The notes below the pieces were generated by a model, which did no database searches, was not told the DNA's origin, and worked only from the letters and a program-made list of their open reading frames with translations. 64,000 nucleotides of DNA from Paludibacteraceae bacterium (GTDB lineage Bacteria; Bacteroidota; Bacteroidia; Bacteroidales; Paludibacteraceae): the NCBI GenBank assembly GCA_024405875.1, contig JAKSOA010000002.1, positions 62,001-126,000 of the forward strand. The letters run 5' to 3'. Both the position numbers and the translations under genes were made by a program. Below are positions 42,695 to 55,943 of this stretch, in pieces. Each line of letters starts with the position of its first letter. Position 1 is the first letter of the stretch.

Positions 42695-43531
42695 ATGAGG
42701 AAGATTGCAGTAATAACAATGGCACGTAATGATGAGAACTTCTTAAATAAGTGGGTCTCATATTACGGCAGAGAGTTTGGAGAGGAGAATCTCTACATTT
42801 ATCTTGACGGAGAAGACCAGAGTATTCCGGCAAAGGCAGGCAAGACAAATGTAACCAAGGTGCCTAAAATAGGTGGCAAGGTGGTTAAGGCTGAAAAGGC
42901 AAGGTTGCTATATCTCTCACAGCGTGCGGCGGAGTTGCTTATTAATGGTTATGATGTGGTTATAGGCTGTGATGCCGACGAGTTCCTTATAATTGACCCT
43001 AAAGTGGGTGTAAGCCTTAAAGAGTACCTCAGTAATGTGGAGTTTGATACTTGCTTGAGTGCGTTAGGCATTGATATGGGACAGCATTTGCAGCAGGAGA
43101 GTGTGATTGATTGGGATAAGCCTTTTCTTGAACAGCGTAGTTACGCTCTTGTATGCTCACGCTATACTAAGCCTGTAATAGTTAACAAACCTTGTCAGTG
43201 GGGAGCGGGTTTCCACAGAGTCAAGGGTCACAATTTCCACATTGACAAGAACCTGTACCTGCTTCATTTTGGCAGTTTTGATATGAAGATGATAGAGGAT
43301 AGGTTCAAGGATGCTGACCGTATGAGTGCAGGGTGGGGAAAACACATTGCACGCAGGGCAAAGACCATTTATATGGTATCGGAGAAAAAGGCTAGGAAAG
43401 GAGATTTTTATTTGAAGATGGCTCGTTGGCATCAGTCTCATATACGCCACATATACGCTTGGAACAAGCCTTCAATGGGTGTGTGGAAACTTATAATTAA
43501 AATTCCAGACAGATTTCGTACAATTCTTTGA
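42695..43531 (+). CDS. Glycosyltransferase, tandem paralog 3 of 3
   Basis: The 278-residue third paralog has KIAVITMARNDENFLNKWVS, GCDADEFLIIDPKVG, WGAGFHRVKGHNFHIDKNLY and IPDRFRTIL. All three copies keep the DxD and the His-rich FHRxKG block, so none looks decayed, and they differ mainly in the middle and tail. That suggests different acceptors or linkages in one short glycan. The leader before its ATG copies that of paralog 2. It is followed 1 bp later by the LTA-synthase-type gene. Confidence 0.82.
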   Translation: MRKIAVITMARNDENFLNKWVSYYGREFGEENLYIYLDGEDQSIPAKAGKTNVTKVPKIGGKVVKAEKARLLYLSQRAAELLINGYDVVIGCDADEFLIIDPKVGVSLKEYLSNVEFDTCLSALGIDMGQHLQQESVIDWDKPFLEQRSYALVCSRYTKPVIVNKPCQWGAGFHRVKGHNFHIDKNLYLLHFGSFDMKMIEDRFKDADRMSAGWGKHIARRAKTIYMVSEKKARKGDFYLKMARWHQSHIRHIYAWNKPSMGVWKLIIKIPDRFRTIL

Positions 43532-43532
43532 T

Positions 43533-45479
43533 ATGAAAGGTTTTAAATATTATTTGAGTAGGATAAAGAATACGCCGGTTGTTTCAGTATTGTCCAACCT
43601 GCTGTTGCTGTATGTAATATATACAATTCTAAGGCTGGCGTTTTTCCTTGTAAATATTGACTTGTTCCGTGATGTTGAGGCTGCTGATTTGTGGAGAATG
43701 TGTTTGGGCGGACTGAGGTTTGATACAACATCACTTATGTATCTTAACTCCTTGTATATGGTTATGGCATTGCTGCCTTTCCGTTTCAGAGAGGCGAGTG
43801 TTTATAAAATTTGCACAAAATGTGTGTTTCTTATATGTAATATAGTAGGTATTTTGGTTAACTGTTTTGACATTATTTCATTTCACTTTGTCAACAGGCG
43901 TGTTACAACAAGTTTCTTCTCTGAGTTCAAAAATGATTCCAATCTTTTCTCAATTGGCATACAAGGCTGCATTGAGTATTGGTATGTGACACTTTTGTCC
44001 ATTGCCCTGATAGTTGCTCTTATATTTCTTTATAGAAATCTGCACGATGTAAAATCTCCTGAAAACAAATTGGTGTATTATCCTGTTCATACATTAGTGT
44101 TGTGTCTTACGGTTTTTCTTGTCATTGGAGGTATCAGAGGAGGATATAGCGTTACAATAAGACCATTATCTTTTCAGAATGCCAACGCGTACGTAAACAA
44201 ACCGCATGAGACCGCCATTGTGTTAAACTCCGCGTTTACTTTGATGATGTCATTGGATACTAAGACATATTCAAATCCAGGCTATTTCACAGACAAAGAT
44301 GAACTTATAAAGTATTGTAATCCGCATCATTATCCATCTCCTGACGGAGAGTTTAAATATGATAATGTTGTAATAATAATTCTTGAGAGTTTTGCCAGGG
44401 AGTATGTCGGAACATTTTACAGTGATTTGGATGGTGGCACATACAAGGGTTATACTCCTTTTCTGGACTCATTGATATCAAAAAGCCTCTCGTTTGATTA
44501 TACGTTTGCTACGGGAAAGAAATCAATTGATGCCTTACCTTCCGTTCTTTGTGGCATTCCAAGTATTATTGACCCTTTTGTCACTACGCAATATGCTAAT
44601 GATGAGGTAGGTTCTTTGGCTAAATGTTTGCGGACAAAAGGTTACGAAACGGCATTTTTTCACGGAGCACCAAACGGTTCAATCGGGTTGGACGCATTCG
44701 CTAACTCTGCCGGGATTGAGAAATACTACGGTCTTAATGAATATGGTAATATGGCCGATTTTGACGGCATTTGGGCAATATATGATGAAGAGTTCTTACA
44801 ATACTTTGCCAACGGTCTGTCAAAGATGAACAAACCTTTCCTTGGAATTGTGTTCACAGCCTCGTCCCATCATCCCTACCGTTTGCCTGAAAGATATAAG
44901 GGTGTATTTAAGCAGGGTCCTGACCCTATGTATGAGAGTATAGGATATTCTGATTATGCGTTAAAGAAGTTTTTTGAAACTGCAAGTAAAACAGATTGGT
45001 ATAAGAACACTTTATTTGTCATAACGGCAGATCACACTACTGTTATTACTCGCCCCGATTTTATTAATGGCCGAGGCTTTATGGACATTCCCATTTTCTT
45101 CTTCCACCCGGGAGACTCTACAATGGTGGGGCGTGTTGACAGGGTGGTCGGGCAAACTGACATAACACCGTCAGTACTTGGATATTTGAACTATGACGAG
45201 CCATATTTTGCTTTTGGCAAGGATATATTTGACAAAAGAGACACTACTGACTTTGTAATCAATTACTACGACTTGTCCTATCAGATTTTTAAGGATTCCC
45301 TTATGTTGCAGTTTGACGGCGATAAAACAACAGGTCTATTCAATTACAGGAAGGACAGGGGGCTCAATAATAATATTATGGGCTTTTGTCCGCAACAATT
45401 AGAAATGGAAAAGTATCTGAAGGCTGAGATACAGACATATATTGAATGTGTTACAAAAGACAGTCTTACAATAAAGTGA
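43533..45479 (+). CDS. LTA-synthase-family membrane phospho-transferase (sulfatase fold)
   Basis: The 648-residue protein has five N-terminal membrane helices (about 15-215) and a periplasmic sulfatase/alkaline-phosphatase-fold domain (about 280-620). Motifs are VVIIILESFAREYVGTF (metal Glu), candidate Ser nucleophile in GKKSIDALPSVLCG (Thr in Gram-positive LtaS), FFHGAPNG and ITADHTT (metal Asp/His). In Gram-negatives such enzymes move phosphoglycerol or phosphoethanolamine onto periplasmic glycans or lipid A. Its position in a glycosyltransferase cluster suggests it decorates the same glycan. The donor is not predictable. Confidence 0.85.
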   Translation: MKGFKYYLSRIKNTPVVSVLSNLLLLYVIYTILRLAFFLVNIDLFRDVEAADLWRMCLGGLRFDTTSLMYLNSLYMVMALLPFRFREASVYKICTKCVFLICNIVGILVNCFDIISFHFVNRRVTTSFFSEFKNDSNLFSIGIQGCIEYWYVTLLSIALIVALIFLYRNLHDVKSPENKLVYYPVHTLVLCLTVFLVIGGIRGGYSVTIRPLSFQNANAYVNKPHETAIVLNSAFTLMMSLDTKTYSNPGYFTDKDELIKYCNPHHYPSPDGEFKYDNVVIIILESFAREYVGTFYSDLDGGTYKGYTPFLDSLISKSLSFDYTFATGKKSIDALPSVLCGIPSIIDPFVTTQYANDEVGSLAKCLRTKGYETAFFHGAPNGSIGLDAFANSAGIEKYYGLNEYGNMADFDGIWAIYDEEFLQYFANGLSKMNKPFLGIVFTASSHHPYRLPERYKGVFKQGPDPMYESIGYSDYALKKFFETASKTDWYKNTLFVITADHTTVITRPDFINGRGFMDIPIFFFHPGDSTMVGRVDRVVGQTDITPSVLGYLNYDEPYFAFGKDIFDKRDTTDFVINYYDLSYQIFKDSLMLQFDGDKTTGLFNYRKDRGLNNNIMGFCPQQLEMEKYLKAEIQTYIECVTKDSLTIK

Positions 45480-45494
45480 TGTAATATTTGTTAA

Positions 45495-46562
45495 ATGAAT
45501 ATTGTTTTTTCAATAAAGGCATTGAATAATGCAGGTGGTACTGAACGTGTTACCGCTGTACTTTCAGGTGAACTCGCAGCATTGGGGCACAATGTTCATA
45601 TTGTATCATTTGTTGGAGCAGGTGAAAAACCTTTTTTTAGGATTAGCCCTGATGTCAAGTGCCATTATTTGTCAGGTCCTAAAGACCGACATATATTTCC
45701 GATAAGGGATATACGTCGTGTCGTCCTTCTAAAAAAACTTTATAAATCCATTAATGCTGATGTTGTAATTATAGTAGATGCCGGACGTTCATTTGTAAAT
45801 ATCCCTGCCGCCAAGGGATATAAGACCATTACTTGGGAACACTTTAATGTTGGTGTAAACTGGCATCTGGGGCATCATTTGTCAAGAAAAATTGCCGCCC
45901 GCTGGTCAGATGTTATTGTAACGCTGACACAGCCTGATGCTGAGGCTTATAAAACTAAATTTGGGGCAAAGAACGCTATCTGCATATATAATCCAATTAC
46001 TATAGATAATTCCCAACCATCACAACTTACGGAGAGACGATGCCTCGCTATTGGTAGGTTATCTCCTCAAAAGAATTTTGCACATCTTATCAAGGCTTGG
46101 TCCAAGAGTTCAGCCCGTAAGAGAGGCTGGACCTTGCGTATTATAGGTAATGGTGAGGAGGAGTCAATGCTGCGTAAGTTGGTGGTGTCATTGAGAGTGG
46201 CGGATTCTGTAGAACTTATGGGTAGTCAGAAAGATGTGCTTTCTCAGTATCGTGCGGCATCTTTGTATGCTATGTCTTCTCACCACGAAGGGCTCCCGCT
46301 TGTGCTTATTGAGGCTATGTCAATGGGTTTGCCTATCGTTAGTTATGATTGCCCTACAGGCCCTGCGGATATTGTTTCTGATGGTAAGACTGGTATTTTG
46401 GTTCCATATCTAAATATTAATGCTTTAGCAGAGAGTCTTGACAAGGTTATGTTAGATGAATCAATACGCAGGCGGTATAGCGCTGAATCGCTTGTAGAAG
46501 TTCAGAAATTTTCTGTAAATAACATTGTAAATCAGTGGGTTGAATTAATTGAAAGATTATGA
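45495..46562 (+). CDS. GT4-family glycosyltransferase
   Basis: The 355-residue GT-B transferase has an N-terminal acceptor domain (IVFSIKALNNAGGTERVTAVL) and a C-terminal donor domain with GRLSPQKNFAHLIKAW, LMGSQKDVLSQYRAAS and the E-x7-E motif in HHEGLPLVLIEAMSMGLPIV. It resembles GalNAc/galactosyl GT4 enzymes of capsule and LPS clusters. The start is 15 bp after the previous stop, and its stop overlaps the next gene by 4 bp. Confidence 0.88.
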   Translation: MNIVFSIKALNNAGGTERVTAVLSGELAALGHNVHIVSFVGAGEKPFFRISPDVKCHYLSGPKDRHIFPIRDIRRVVLLKKLYKSINADVVIIVDAGRSFVNIPAAKGYKTITWEHFNVGVNWHLGHHLSRKIAARWSDVIVTLTQPDAEAYKTKFGAKNAICIYNPITIDNSQPSQLTERRCLAIGRLSPQKNFAHLIKAWSKSSARKRGWTLRIIGNGEEESMLRKLVVSLRVADSVELMGSQKDVLSQYRAASLYAMSSHHEGLPLVLIEAMSMGLPIVSYDCPTGPADIVSDGKTGILVPYLNINALAESLDKVMLDESIRRRYSAESLVEVQKFSVNNIVNQWVELIERL

Positions 46563-47338
46563 AAGTCAGTGTTTTAATGCCAACATATAACCATAGCGCC
46601 ACCATTGCCCAGGCAATAGACTCTTTTCTTGCCCAGAAGTGCTGTTTTGATATTCAACTTCTTATATCAGACGATGCCTCTACTGACGCCACTTTGTCTA
46701 TTGCACGCAAGTATGAGTCAGAAAATCATGATAAAATAGTGGTTATAACCAAGCCTGAGAATGAAGGGCTTATTGCCAATTATAGGACATTGGTCAGCAG
46801 GGCGGAAGGGGAGTATTTGGCTGTGCTTGAAAGCGATGACTACTGGAGTGACCCTTTGAAACTACAGAAGCAGATTGATTTTTTAGATGCAAATGCAGAT
46901 TATGGTCTCTCTTTTACAAGAGTGATGTTTTTGCAAGAGGGGGTTTTAAGAGAAGATTATGATTATTCAGAGTTATTGGAAAGTTTGCAAGGAGAACTTT
47001 ATTCCTATATGCTGCTGCGTAGCATAATCTATTCCCCTACAGTGGTCTTTAGAAGGAACCTGTTTGAAAAGTACTGCAATATAGATGAGTATGTTGCCGG
47101 TAAATTTATAACATTTGATTATCCGGTGTGGCTGTCAATAGCGGCGCATAGTAAGTGTAATTTCCTTAATGACATTACTGCGGTATACAGAATCTCTTCA
47201 AGTTCAATAAGCAATACCTCAAACTTAAGAAAAAGATTAGAGTTTGAGAAAGGGGTAAGTGCTATAAGGTCATATATTACAGGTTTATATGGAACGGGTA
47301 ATATTGGCAGTATAAGAATATGGATGAGAGATGTAGTG

Positions 47339-50753
<3,415 letters not shown>

Positions 50754-50757
<4 letters not shown>

Positions 50758-51491
50758 GGAATAATGATGTCCTCGTCATTGTCAATGTACCCGCCCTGCA
50801 GTGCCTGGCGTTCCTTGCGGCGTAGGTAATAGACAACGCCAAACTTCTTTGATTCCTCCTGCATCCGCTCTGTTCCCAAATCCTTGAACTTTGCCTCTAT
50901 CTGGTTCCATAAATCCAGAATAAGAGCGTCAATTTGCACTCTCAGTTGCTTTATGGCTTCAAGTGAGCGGTCAGAATTCTTCTGGGTAACCTTTTTTATC
51001 TGATATGCGTCTTTAAATATATCATAACTTACCCTCACCTTTGCTATTGTAGGGTTGTAGATAGGTGAACCGCCGTTCATAGTACGCTCCGTCTCACCAT
51101 CTATTATGTTCTTGCCCCATTCAAGTATAAGAGCCTCAGTGCTTAAATCAGGCACAGAGTAGTTTGAAGGCAGCAGTTTGTAGAGTAGTTTCTTATCTGG
51201 CTTAATCTCATTACGCAGACAAGAGAGGTTCAGAACCTGTATGAAGTGAGAGATATACATACGTGCGTTCTTCACCGTGTTCTGGTACTTCTGGTTTTTT
51301 GATGTCTGACTCTCCTGTTGCCCCTTGAACTCCTGTATGGCACGCTCAAACTGTGGTATAAGCACGCTAATATCGTGTATAACCTTTGGTTGGAATGGGG
51401 CGTTCGCACCCATCACATCGTATTGCTGTTTTGCTGTACGCATTGCTCTAAGGCGTGCGGCATCGGTGTTAGGAAGTCTTCTGTATGGCAT
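50754..51491 (-). CDS. Conserved hypothetical protein (MPYRRLPNTDAARL type)
   Basis: The 245-residue protein begins MPYRRLPNTDAARLRAM and has no signal or membrane segment. It is mostly helical, with a charged N-terminal half (FERAIQEFKGQQESQTSKNQKYQ), a central NLSCLRNEIKPDKKLLYKLL and a C-terminal basic segment VVYYLRRKERQALQGGY. I recognise it as a Bacteroidetes conserved hypothetical with no assigned role. It is flanked by spacers on both sides and seems to be transcribed alone; a TATCTTTAC (complement of 51563-51571) may be its -7 box, like that at 35973. Confidence 0.75.
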
Positions 51492-51609
51492 AGGACTATC
51501 TGATTTAGGGTTTTGTTATGCGAATAGTGTAAAAACACAATATATCTACTGCCTATTCGGCTGTAAAGATATAAAAAAAAGGAGAAAGTAAAAAGAAAAT
51601 CACTCAAAC

Positions 51610-53079
51610 TTAGTCTTCGGTTTTTCTCCGCACAAGCACTATTGTCTTGGTGTTCGTATAACGGAATGCTATAAGAGCCTCATTGTCAGGCATATATTTT
51701 TTAATCAGCCCTTTCCAGTCTCCGTCATACGCATTGGTCATATATATGGCGTATTCGGCGGTCTCAACTCTCTCCTTCATTCTTGTGCTGTCAAAAACCA
51801 GCGGGCCGAAACTGAAATCAAGTTTGCCGTTATATGTTGAGGGTGTCAGATCTGCCATCAGATTAAGCCAGACCGCCTCTGTAGTAGCGTTGTAGACACA
51901 GGCATCTTCAGGTATCAGAGTTTTAATTCTTTTAGCTATGGCCAGTTCTTTCTGTCTGGTCTTATTGTAGATAATATCATTCTTGTACTTATCACGCAGA
52001 TTGTTTATACAGGCGAAATGAAATACAGAGACAATTGTGGCTATGGCAACAAGAGAATAGACTGCAAATACATATTTGTTATCGTGGTACAAAGACCACA
52101 AATAGGTCATTAAAAGAGATGTAAATGGAATTACGTAGATGAAGTAGTGGTATGACTGCGATAAATAAAATGCCGACATATAACCTACAATGCCACACGC
52201 AAGCATTAGTATGTCACGAACAGCCTTTTTGTTAAGACTTTTTATGACAAATGGTATCAAGACTAATCCATAAAGGAACGGTGAGAATTTGTTAAGAAGC
52301 AAGTCAACAGCCCACCTGAGCGGACGTTCGTTTGTCTCATACCAGATTTTAGCCGCATTATTAGTTCCGTATGATGTGTGGGTTGTGTAAAACAGGCACT
52401 CTTCCCAAAATAGGTAGCAGAGTAAAAATGTGATGGCGTAGCCTGATACAAACAAGAGAATTTTAATGACTCCGTCTTTAAATGTTTTGGAGTCAAAGAC
52501 CAGAATAATGGCACACAGGGGGAAAAATCCCGCTCCATATTGTTTGCACCAAAATGAGATTGATGCTACAAGACCAGCCAATATAATATTAATCTTGTTA
52601 TCCCCAGCTTTCAGTGTGGCAAGTATGGCGGCTAAACCAAAAAGATTGCTTATTGGCTCTAAAATAAATATGGAGTCAACCTCCATTAATATGTATGTGA
52701 CAGAATAGACCGCCGCACTTATAATGCTTAGTTTTTTATTAAGTTTCAGTTCTCTTGCTATCGCATAAACCAGCAAAATGCTGACGGCTATGATAAAGTA
52801 GTCAATACAGAAGATGTAAAATGGTTTTGGGCAATGGAATATCTTCTCAAGAAATGCTACCAGATAGATGCCTATTGGGGTATATGTGCAATGAATATCT
52901 GAATAGAGCGAGTATCCTTTGTTAATTTGCCTTGCTATCTCAATATAATATGCCGCATCACAGTAGGTCGGGGAGTATAGATAGTAGATGCTTAATGATG
53001 TGATGACAAGCACTCCACTAGCGATAACTAAAAGCCAGAAAAGCCAATTGGTGATTGTAGTGATTTTTTGTTTGTTCAT
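51610..53079 (-). CDS. PMT/ArnT-type membrane glycosyltransferase (GT39/83-like)
   Basis: The 489-residue protein has about 10-11 membrane helices and a first periplasmic loop with Asp (YYLYSPTYCDAAYYIEIARQINKGYSLYSD read in pieces), as in dolichyl- or undecaprenyl-phosphate-sugar dependent transferases. The soluble C-terminal end has CVYNATTEAVWLNLMADLTPST. It probably transfers a sugar from a polyprenyl phosphate carrier to a periplasmic acceptor such as lipid A or a protein. The start at 53079 is 1 bp past the prenyl synthase stop; an earlier ATG would overlap that gene. Confidence 0.75.
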   Translation of the reverse strand: MNKQKITTITNWLFWLLVIASGVLVITSLSIYYLYSPTYCDAAYYIEIARQINKGYSLYSDIHCTYTPIGIYLVAFLEKIFHCPKPFYIFCIDYFIIAVSILLVYAIARELKLNKKLSIISAAVYSVTYILMEVDSIFILEPISNLFGLAAILATLKAGDNKINIILAGLVASISFWCKQYGAGFFPLCAIILVFDSKTFKDGVIKILLFVSGYAITFLLCYLFWEECLFYTTHTSYGTNNAAKIWYETNERPLRWAVDLLLNKFSPFLYGLVLIPFVIKSLNKKAVRDILMLACGIVGYMSAFYLSQSYHYFIYVIPFTSLLMTYLWSLYHDNKYVFAVYSLVAIATIVSVFHFACINNLRDKYKNDIIYNKTRQKELAIAKRIKTLIPEDACVYNATTEAVWLNLMADLTPSTYNGKLDFSFGPLVFDSTRMKERVETAEYAIYMTNAYDGDWKGLIKKYMPDNEALIAFRYTNTKTIVLVRRKTED

Positions 53080-53080
53080 A

Positions 53081-54064
53081 TTATTTCCTGCGTTTGCTGA
53101 GGCTGCCTGCAAAAAGTGAAAGCGGTTCAAGTTTCTCTTCTGGGAGTCCCAATTTTTTCAAGCATTCAGAGGCTTTGGCTGTGTAGTGGTTTACACGCTC
53201 CTGACATCGTTTGTCAATTTCAATGCTACGATATAGTTCTATCACCCCCGATATCTTCTCATTCGCACACGTTTTGCTGTCAAGAGCCATAAGGTTTTCA
53301 AGTTTCTCACGCTCCACACCCTTGGCAAGTTCGTATGCTGAGAGCATCAGAAAGCACTTTTTCCCGCACAATATATCTCCCCCTATGGCTTTCCCAAAGA
53401 ATTTAGGGTCACCAAAAGCGTCAAGGTAGTCATCTTGAAGTTGGAAGGCGAGTCCCATATTTATTCCAAAGTCATATAGAGCCTTAGCCTGAACATCTGA
53501 TGCACCGCCTATTATGGCTCCTATCTTCAAACTGCCTGCAAGCAGGACGGCTGTCTTGAGGCGTATCATCTCCATATACTCATCTAAGGTGACGTCCATT
53601 CTCTTCTCAAACTCCATATCATACTGCTGCCCCTTGCAAACCTCATCGGCAGTGGTGTTGAATACGCCAAGCACCTCACGGAAACGGGGTGTCTCTAACT
53701 TATCAAGCAACCGGTACGCCTCTATTAGCATAGCGTCACCACTCAGTATGGCTGTATTCTCATTCCAGCGCTTATGCACGGTGGCATAACCACGACGTGT
53801 CTCAGCCTTATCCATAATGTCATCGTGGAGAAGAGTGAAATTATGGAACACCTCAAGAGCCAGAGCCGCTTTAAGAGCATCGGACAAATCTTCGGTGAAG
53901 AGGTTGCACGCCATAAGCGTAAGGCACGGGCGTATGCGTTTGCCTCCAAGAGAGAGCACATACTCAATTGGTTCATAGAGTCCCGCAGGCTCACGTTTCC
54001 ACGCGTTAGCAACTATCGCCTGCTCAACTAATGCTAATAATTCTTCCTGAGATTTCATTTTCAA
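53081..54064 (-). CDS. Short-chain polyprenyl diphosphate synthase (FPP/GGPP type)
   Basis: The 327-residue trans-prenyltransferase has LSLGGKRIRPCLTLMACNLF, the first Asp motif TLLHDDIMDKAETRRG and the second LQDDYLDAFGDPKFFGK. The residue five before the first DDxxD is Phe, which closes the channel and predicts a C15-C20 product, in contrast to the long-chain enzyme at 24469. Its product would feed undecaprenyl phosphate and quinones, which suits the envelope operon. Its 5' end overlaps the Ddl 3' end by 41 bp. Confidence 0.9.
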   Translation of the reverse strand: MKMKSQEELLALVEQAIVANAWKREPAGLYEPIEYVLSLGGKRIRPCLTLMACNLFTEDLSDALKAALALEVFHNFTLLHDDIMDKAETRRGYATVHKRWNENTAILSGDAMLIEAYRLLDKLETPRFREVLGVFNTTADEVCKGQQYDMEFEKRMDVTLDEYMEMIRLKTAVLLAGSLKIGAIIGGASDVQAKALYDFGINMGLAFQLQDDYLDAFGDPKFFGKAIGGDILCGKKCFLMLSAYELAKGVEREKLENLMALDSKTCANEKISGVIELYRSIEIDKRCQERVNHYTAKASECLKKLGLPEEKLEPLSLFAGSLSKRRK

Positions 54065-55025
54065 TAATGTCTGTCATCACCTCCTTAATGTCCAGCCCTG
54101 CCGCCTTAACCTGTTGCGGTACAAAACTGGTGGCTGTCATTCCGGGTGTGGTGTTTGCCTCAAGTACGTGAGGAACACCGTCAATTATGATATAGTCTAT
54201 GCGCACAATGCCTTTGCAACCAAGCAGTGAGTAGTACTTTTTGGTCTGCTCCTGAACATCTTTGGTGACATCGGGGCTGAGGCGGGCGGGGGTAATCTCC
54301 TGTACCTGACCGTTGTATTTAGCATCGTAGTCAAAGAATTCATTTGACGTAACAACCTCTGTTATAGGGAATACCACGCATTTCTTTTTTGTCTTGTACA
54401 TTCCGCAGGTTATCTCAGTACCCTTCATAAATGACTCAATTATAACTTCGTCGCCCTCTTCAAAGGCACGTTTAATGGCAGGAATAATCTGAGAACTCTC
54501 CTTAACCTTTGTAACGCCGAAACTGCTGCCGCCCACATTAGACTTTACAAACATAGGCAGACCAAGTTGAGCCTCAATATCTGTGGCGTCATACTCTTCT
54601 CCGGCACGCAGAAGCACTGATTTTGCAATTTTTGCTCCAAACGCCTGTAAGTATCTGTTGCATACAAACTTATTGAATGACACCGATGCGGCAAGAGGTC
54701 CGCAGCAGGAGTATTTCATACCTATAAGTTCAAAATAGCCTTGCAGAATGCCGTTCTCACCTGGTGTGCCGTGAATGGTTATATAGGCAAAATCAAAGCG
54801 GTGACGAATGCCTGAGCCATCAGTGTATGAGAAGTCATTTTTGTCAATGGCAAACTCCTCTTTCTCAGATGGTTTTGCGTACCAACGCTCTTTCTCAATA
54901 ACTACAACTGTGGAGTTGTAACGCTCAGGGTCAAGAAATGACTTTATACCTGCCGCGCTTTTCAGGGATACCCCGAATTCTGATGAATAACCGCCACAAA
55001 CTATGGCAATCTCTCTCTTTTCCAT
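54024..55025 (-). other. ddl: Ddl portion with its own potential ATG start
   Basis: If translation also starts at ATG 55025 (MEKREIAIVCGG) a 333-residue D-alanine--D-alanine ligase of standard length results. This enzyme makes the dipeptide for the peptidoglycan stem and is normally a single essential copy. The codons before the ATG (KKHKYIP) contain no stop in this frame. Confidence 0.7.
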
Positions 55026-55943
55026 TTTTGGTATATATTTATGTTTTTTCAGTACAAATAATAGCCAGATACACAGCGCCGTGCTTATGGCGGCGGTTAT
55101 AATTGTCTCTGCGTCAACGGGCAGATGCTCAACAGCGGCGTTAAACTGCTCCCCTCCAAGTTCAGGGTAGTTTACACTTGCCCAGAGTACAGTGGCTGCA
55201 AGAGCGTTGTTAAGGGCGTGAGCCGTGGCATTCACCCAAATTGAGCCAGTGTATAAAAGTATGTATCCAAGCAGAGCCCCAAGCAGCATTCGCGGAATGA
55301 ATCCAAGAAACTGGAAATGGATGAAACTGAATATTGCGGCAGTTATCCAAATGGCGGCGTGGCTTGATTTTGTAATATCCTTGAATACGCTCTGAAGCAA
55401 TCCACGGAAATAGAGTTCCTCACAAATACCCGGCACAATTGCAATCACAAAGATAATAATAAGTAGGTTACCAACACCCTTTCCGGTCACCATTAATGTT
55501 GTAATTTCATTGGCTTTTTTCTCAAGTTCATCAATAACGGTTTGGAGTGCCTGTAGTGATGCCGGCAGTTTAAAATCAGCGTTAAGAGTTTCAGATAGGC
55601 TGACAAAAGGCAGGGCTGTAAGCAGGCATAGACAGCAGAGCAGGACTGTTTTATGGCTAACGCCACCTTCCCCGATGCCTCGGTCGGCACTCAGGTAGTG
55701 GAAAGGGCGGTCACTAATCATAAAAGCCGCCAGCAGTGTGCCGCAAATGAATACAAGAATGGAACTTGCCGCTTGCAGACTCAGCATCCACGCCCGTGAA
55801 CTCTCAACTTCAGCGGTTGTAAGCCCCGCAAATTTAAGCACAACACTCTCAAGTGCTGAGTAGAGGCATAACATAAAGACAGGAACAATAATGCTAATCA
55901 GCAAGTTGCTCCAAGGAGAACGTTTTTTGTAGAGTGTCAGCAT
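54024..55943 (-). CDS. CPBP intramembrane protease and D-alanine--D-alanine ligase in one frame (fusion)
   Basis: This is one 639-residue frame. Residues about 1-300 are a CPBP (CAAX/bacteriocin-processing type) membrane protease with CEELYFRGLLQ (EExxxR), FSFIH (FxxxH) and HALNN (HxxxN). Residues 307-639 are a D-Ala-D-Ala ligase: AIVCGGYSSEFGVSLKSA, ATP-grasp FVKSNVGGSSFGVTKV, ITCGMYKTKK and VLEANTTPGMTATSF. The ligase part starts at Met307 (ATG 55025) just where a stand-alone Ddl would. One more A in the A6 run at 55044-55049 would create a TAA two codons later, separating the genes with normal operon spacing. So it is either a true fusion, a slippage site or a sequencing indel. Confidence 0.85.
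   Translation of the reverse strand: MLTLYKKRSPWSNLLISIIVPVFMLCLYSALESVVLKFAGLTTAEVESSRAWMLSLQAASSILVFICGTLLAAFMISDRPFHYLSADRGIGEGGVSHKTVLLCCLCLLTALPFVSLSETLNADFKLPASLQALQTVIDELEKKANEITTLMVTGKGVGNLLIIIFVIAIVPGICEELYFRGLLQSVFKDITKSSHAAIWITAAIFSFIHFQFLGFIPRMLLGALLGYILLYTGSIWVNATAHALNNALAATVLWASVNYPELGGEQFNAAVEHLPVDAETIITAAISTALCIWLLFVLKKHKYIPKMEKREIAIVCGGYSSEFGVSLKSAAGIKSFLDPERYNSTVVVIEKERWYAKPSEKEEFAIDKNDFSYTDGSGIRHRFDFAYITIHGTPGENGILQGYFELIGMKYSCCGPLAASVSFNKFVCNRYLQAFGAKIAKSVLLRAGEEYDATDIEAQLGLPMFVKSNVGGSSFGVTKVKESSQIIPAIKRAFEEGDEVIIESFMKGTEITCGMYKTKKKCVVFPITEVVTSNEFFDYDAKYNGQVQEITPARLSPDVTKDVQEQTKKYYSLLGCKGIVRIDYIIIDGVPHVLEANTTPGMTATSFVPQQVKAAGLDIKEVMTDIIENEISGRIISIS

Noticed and set aside
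42450..42698. 82-codon ORF across the inverted-repeat element
   Set aside because: It is out of frame with the end of paralog 2 and made largely of repeat sequence; no protein features.
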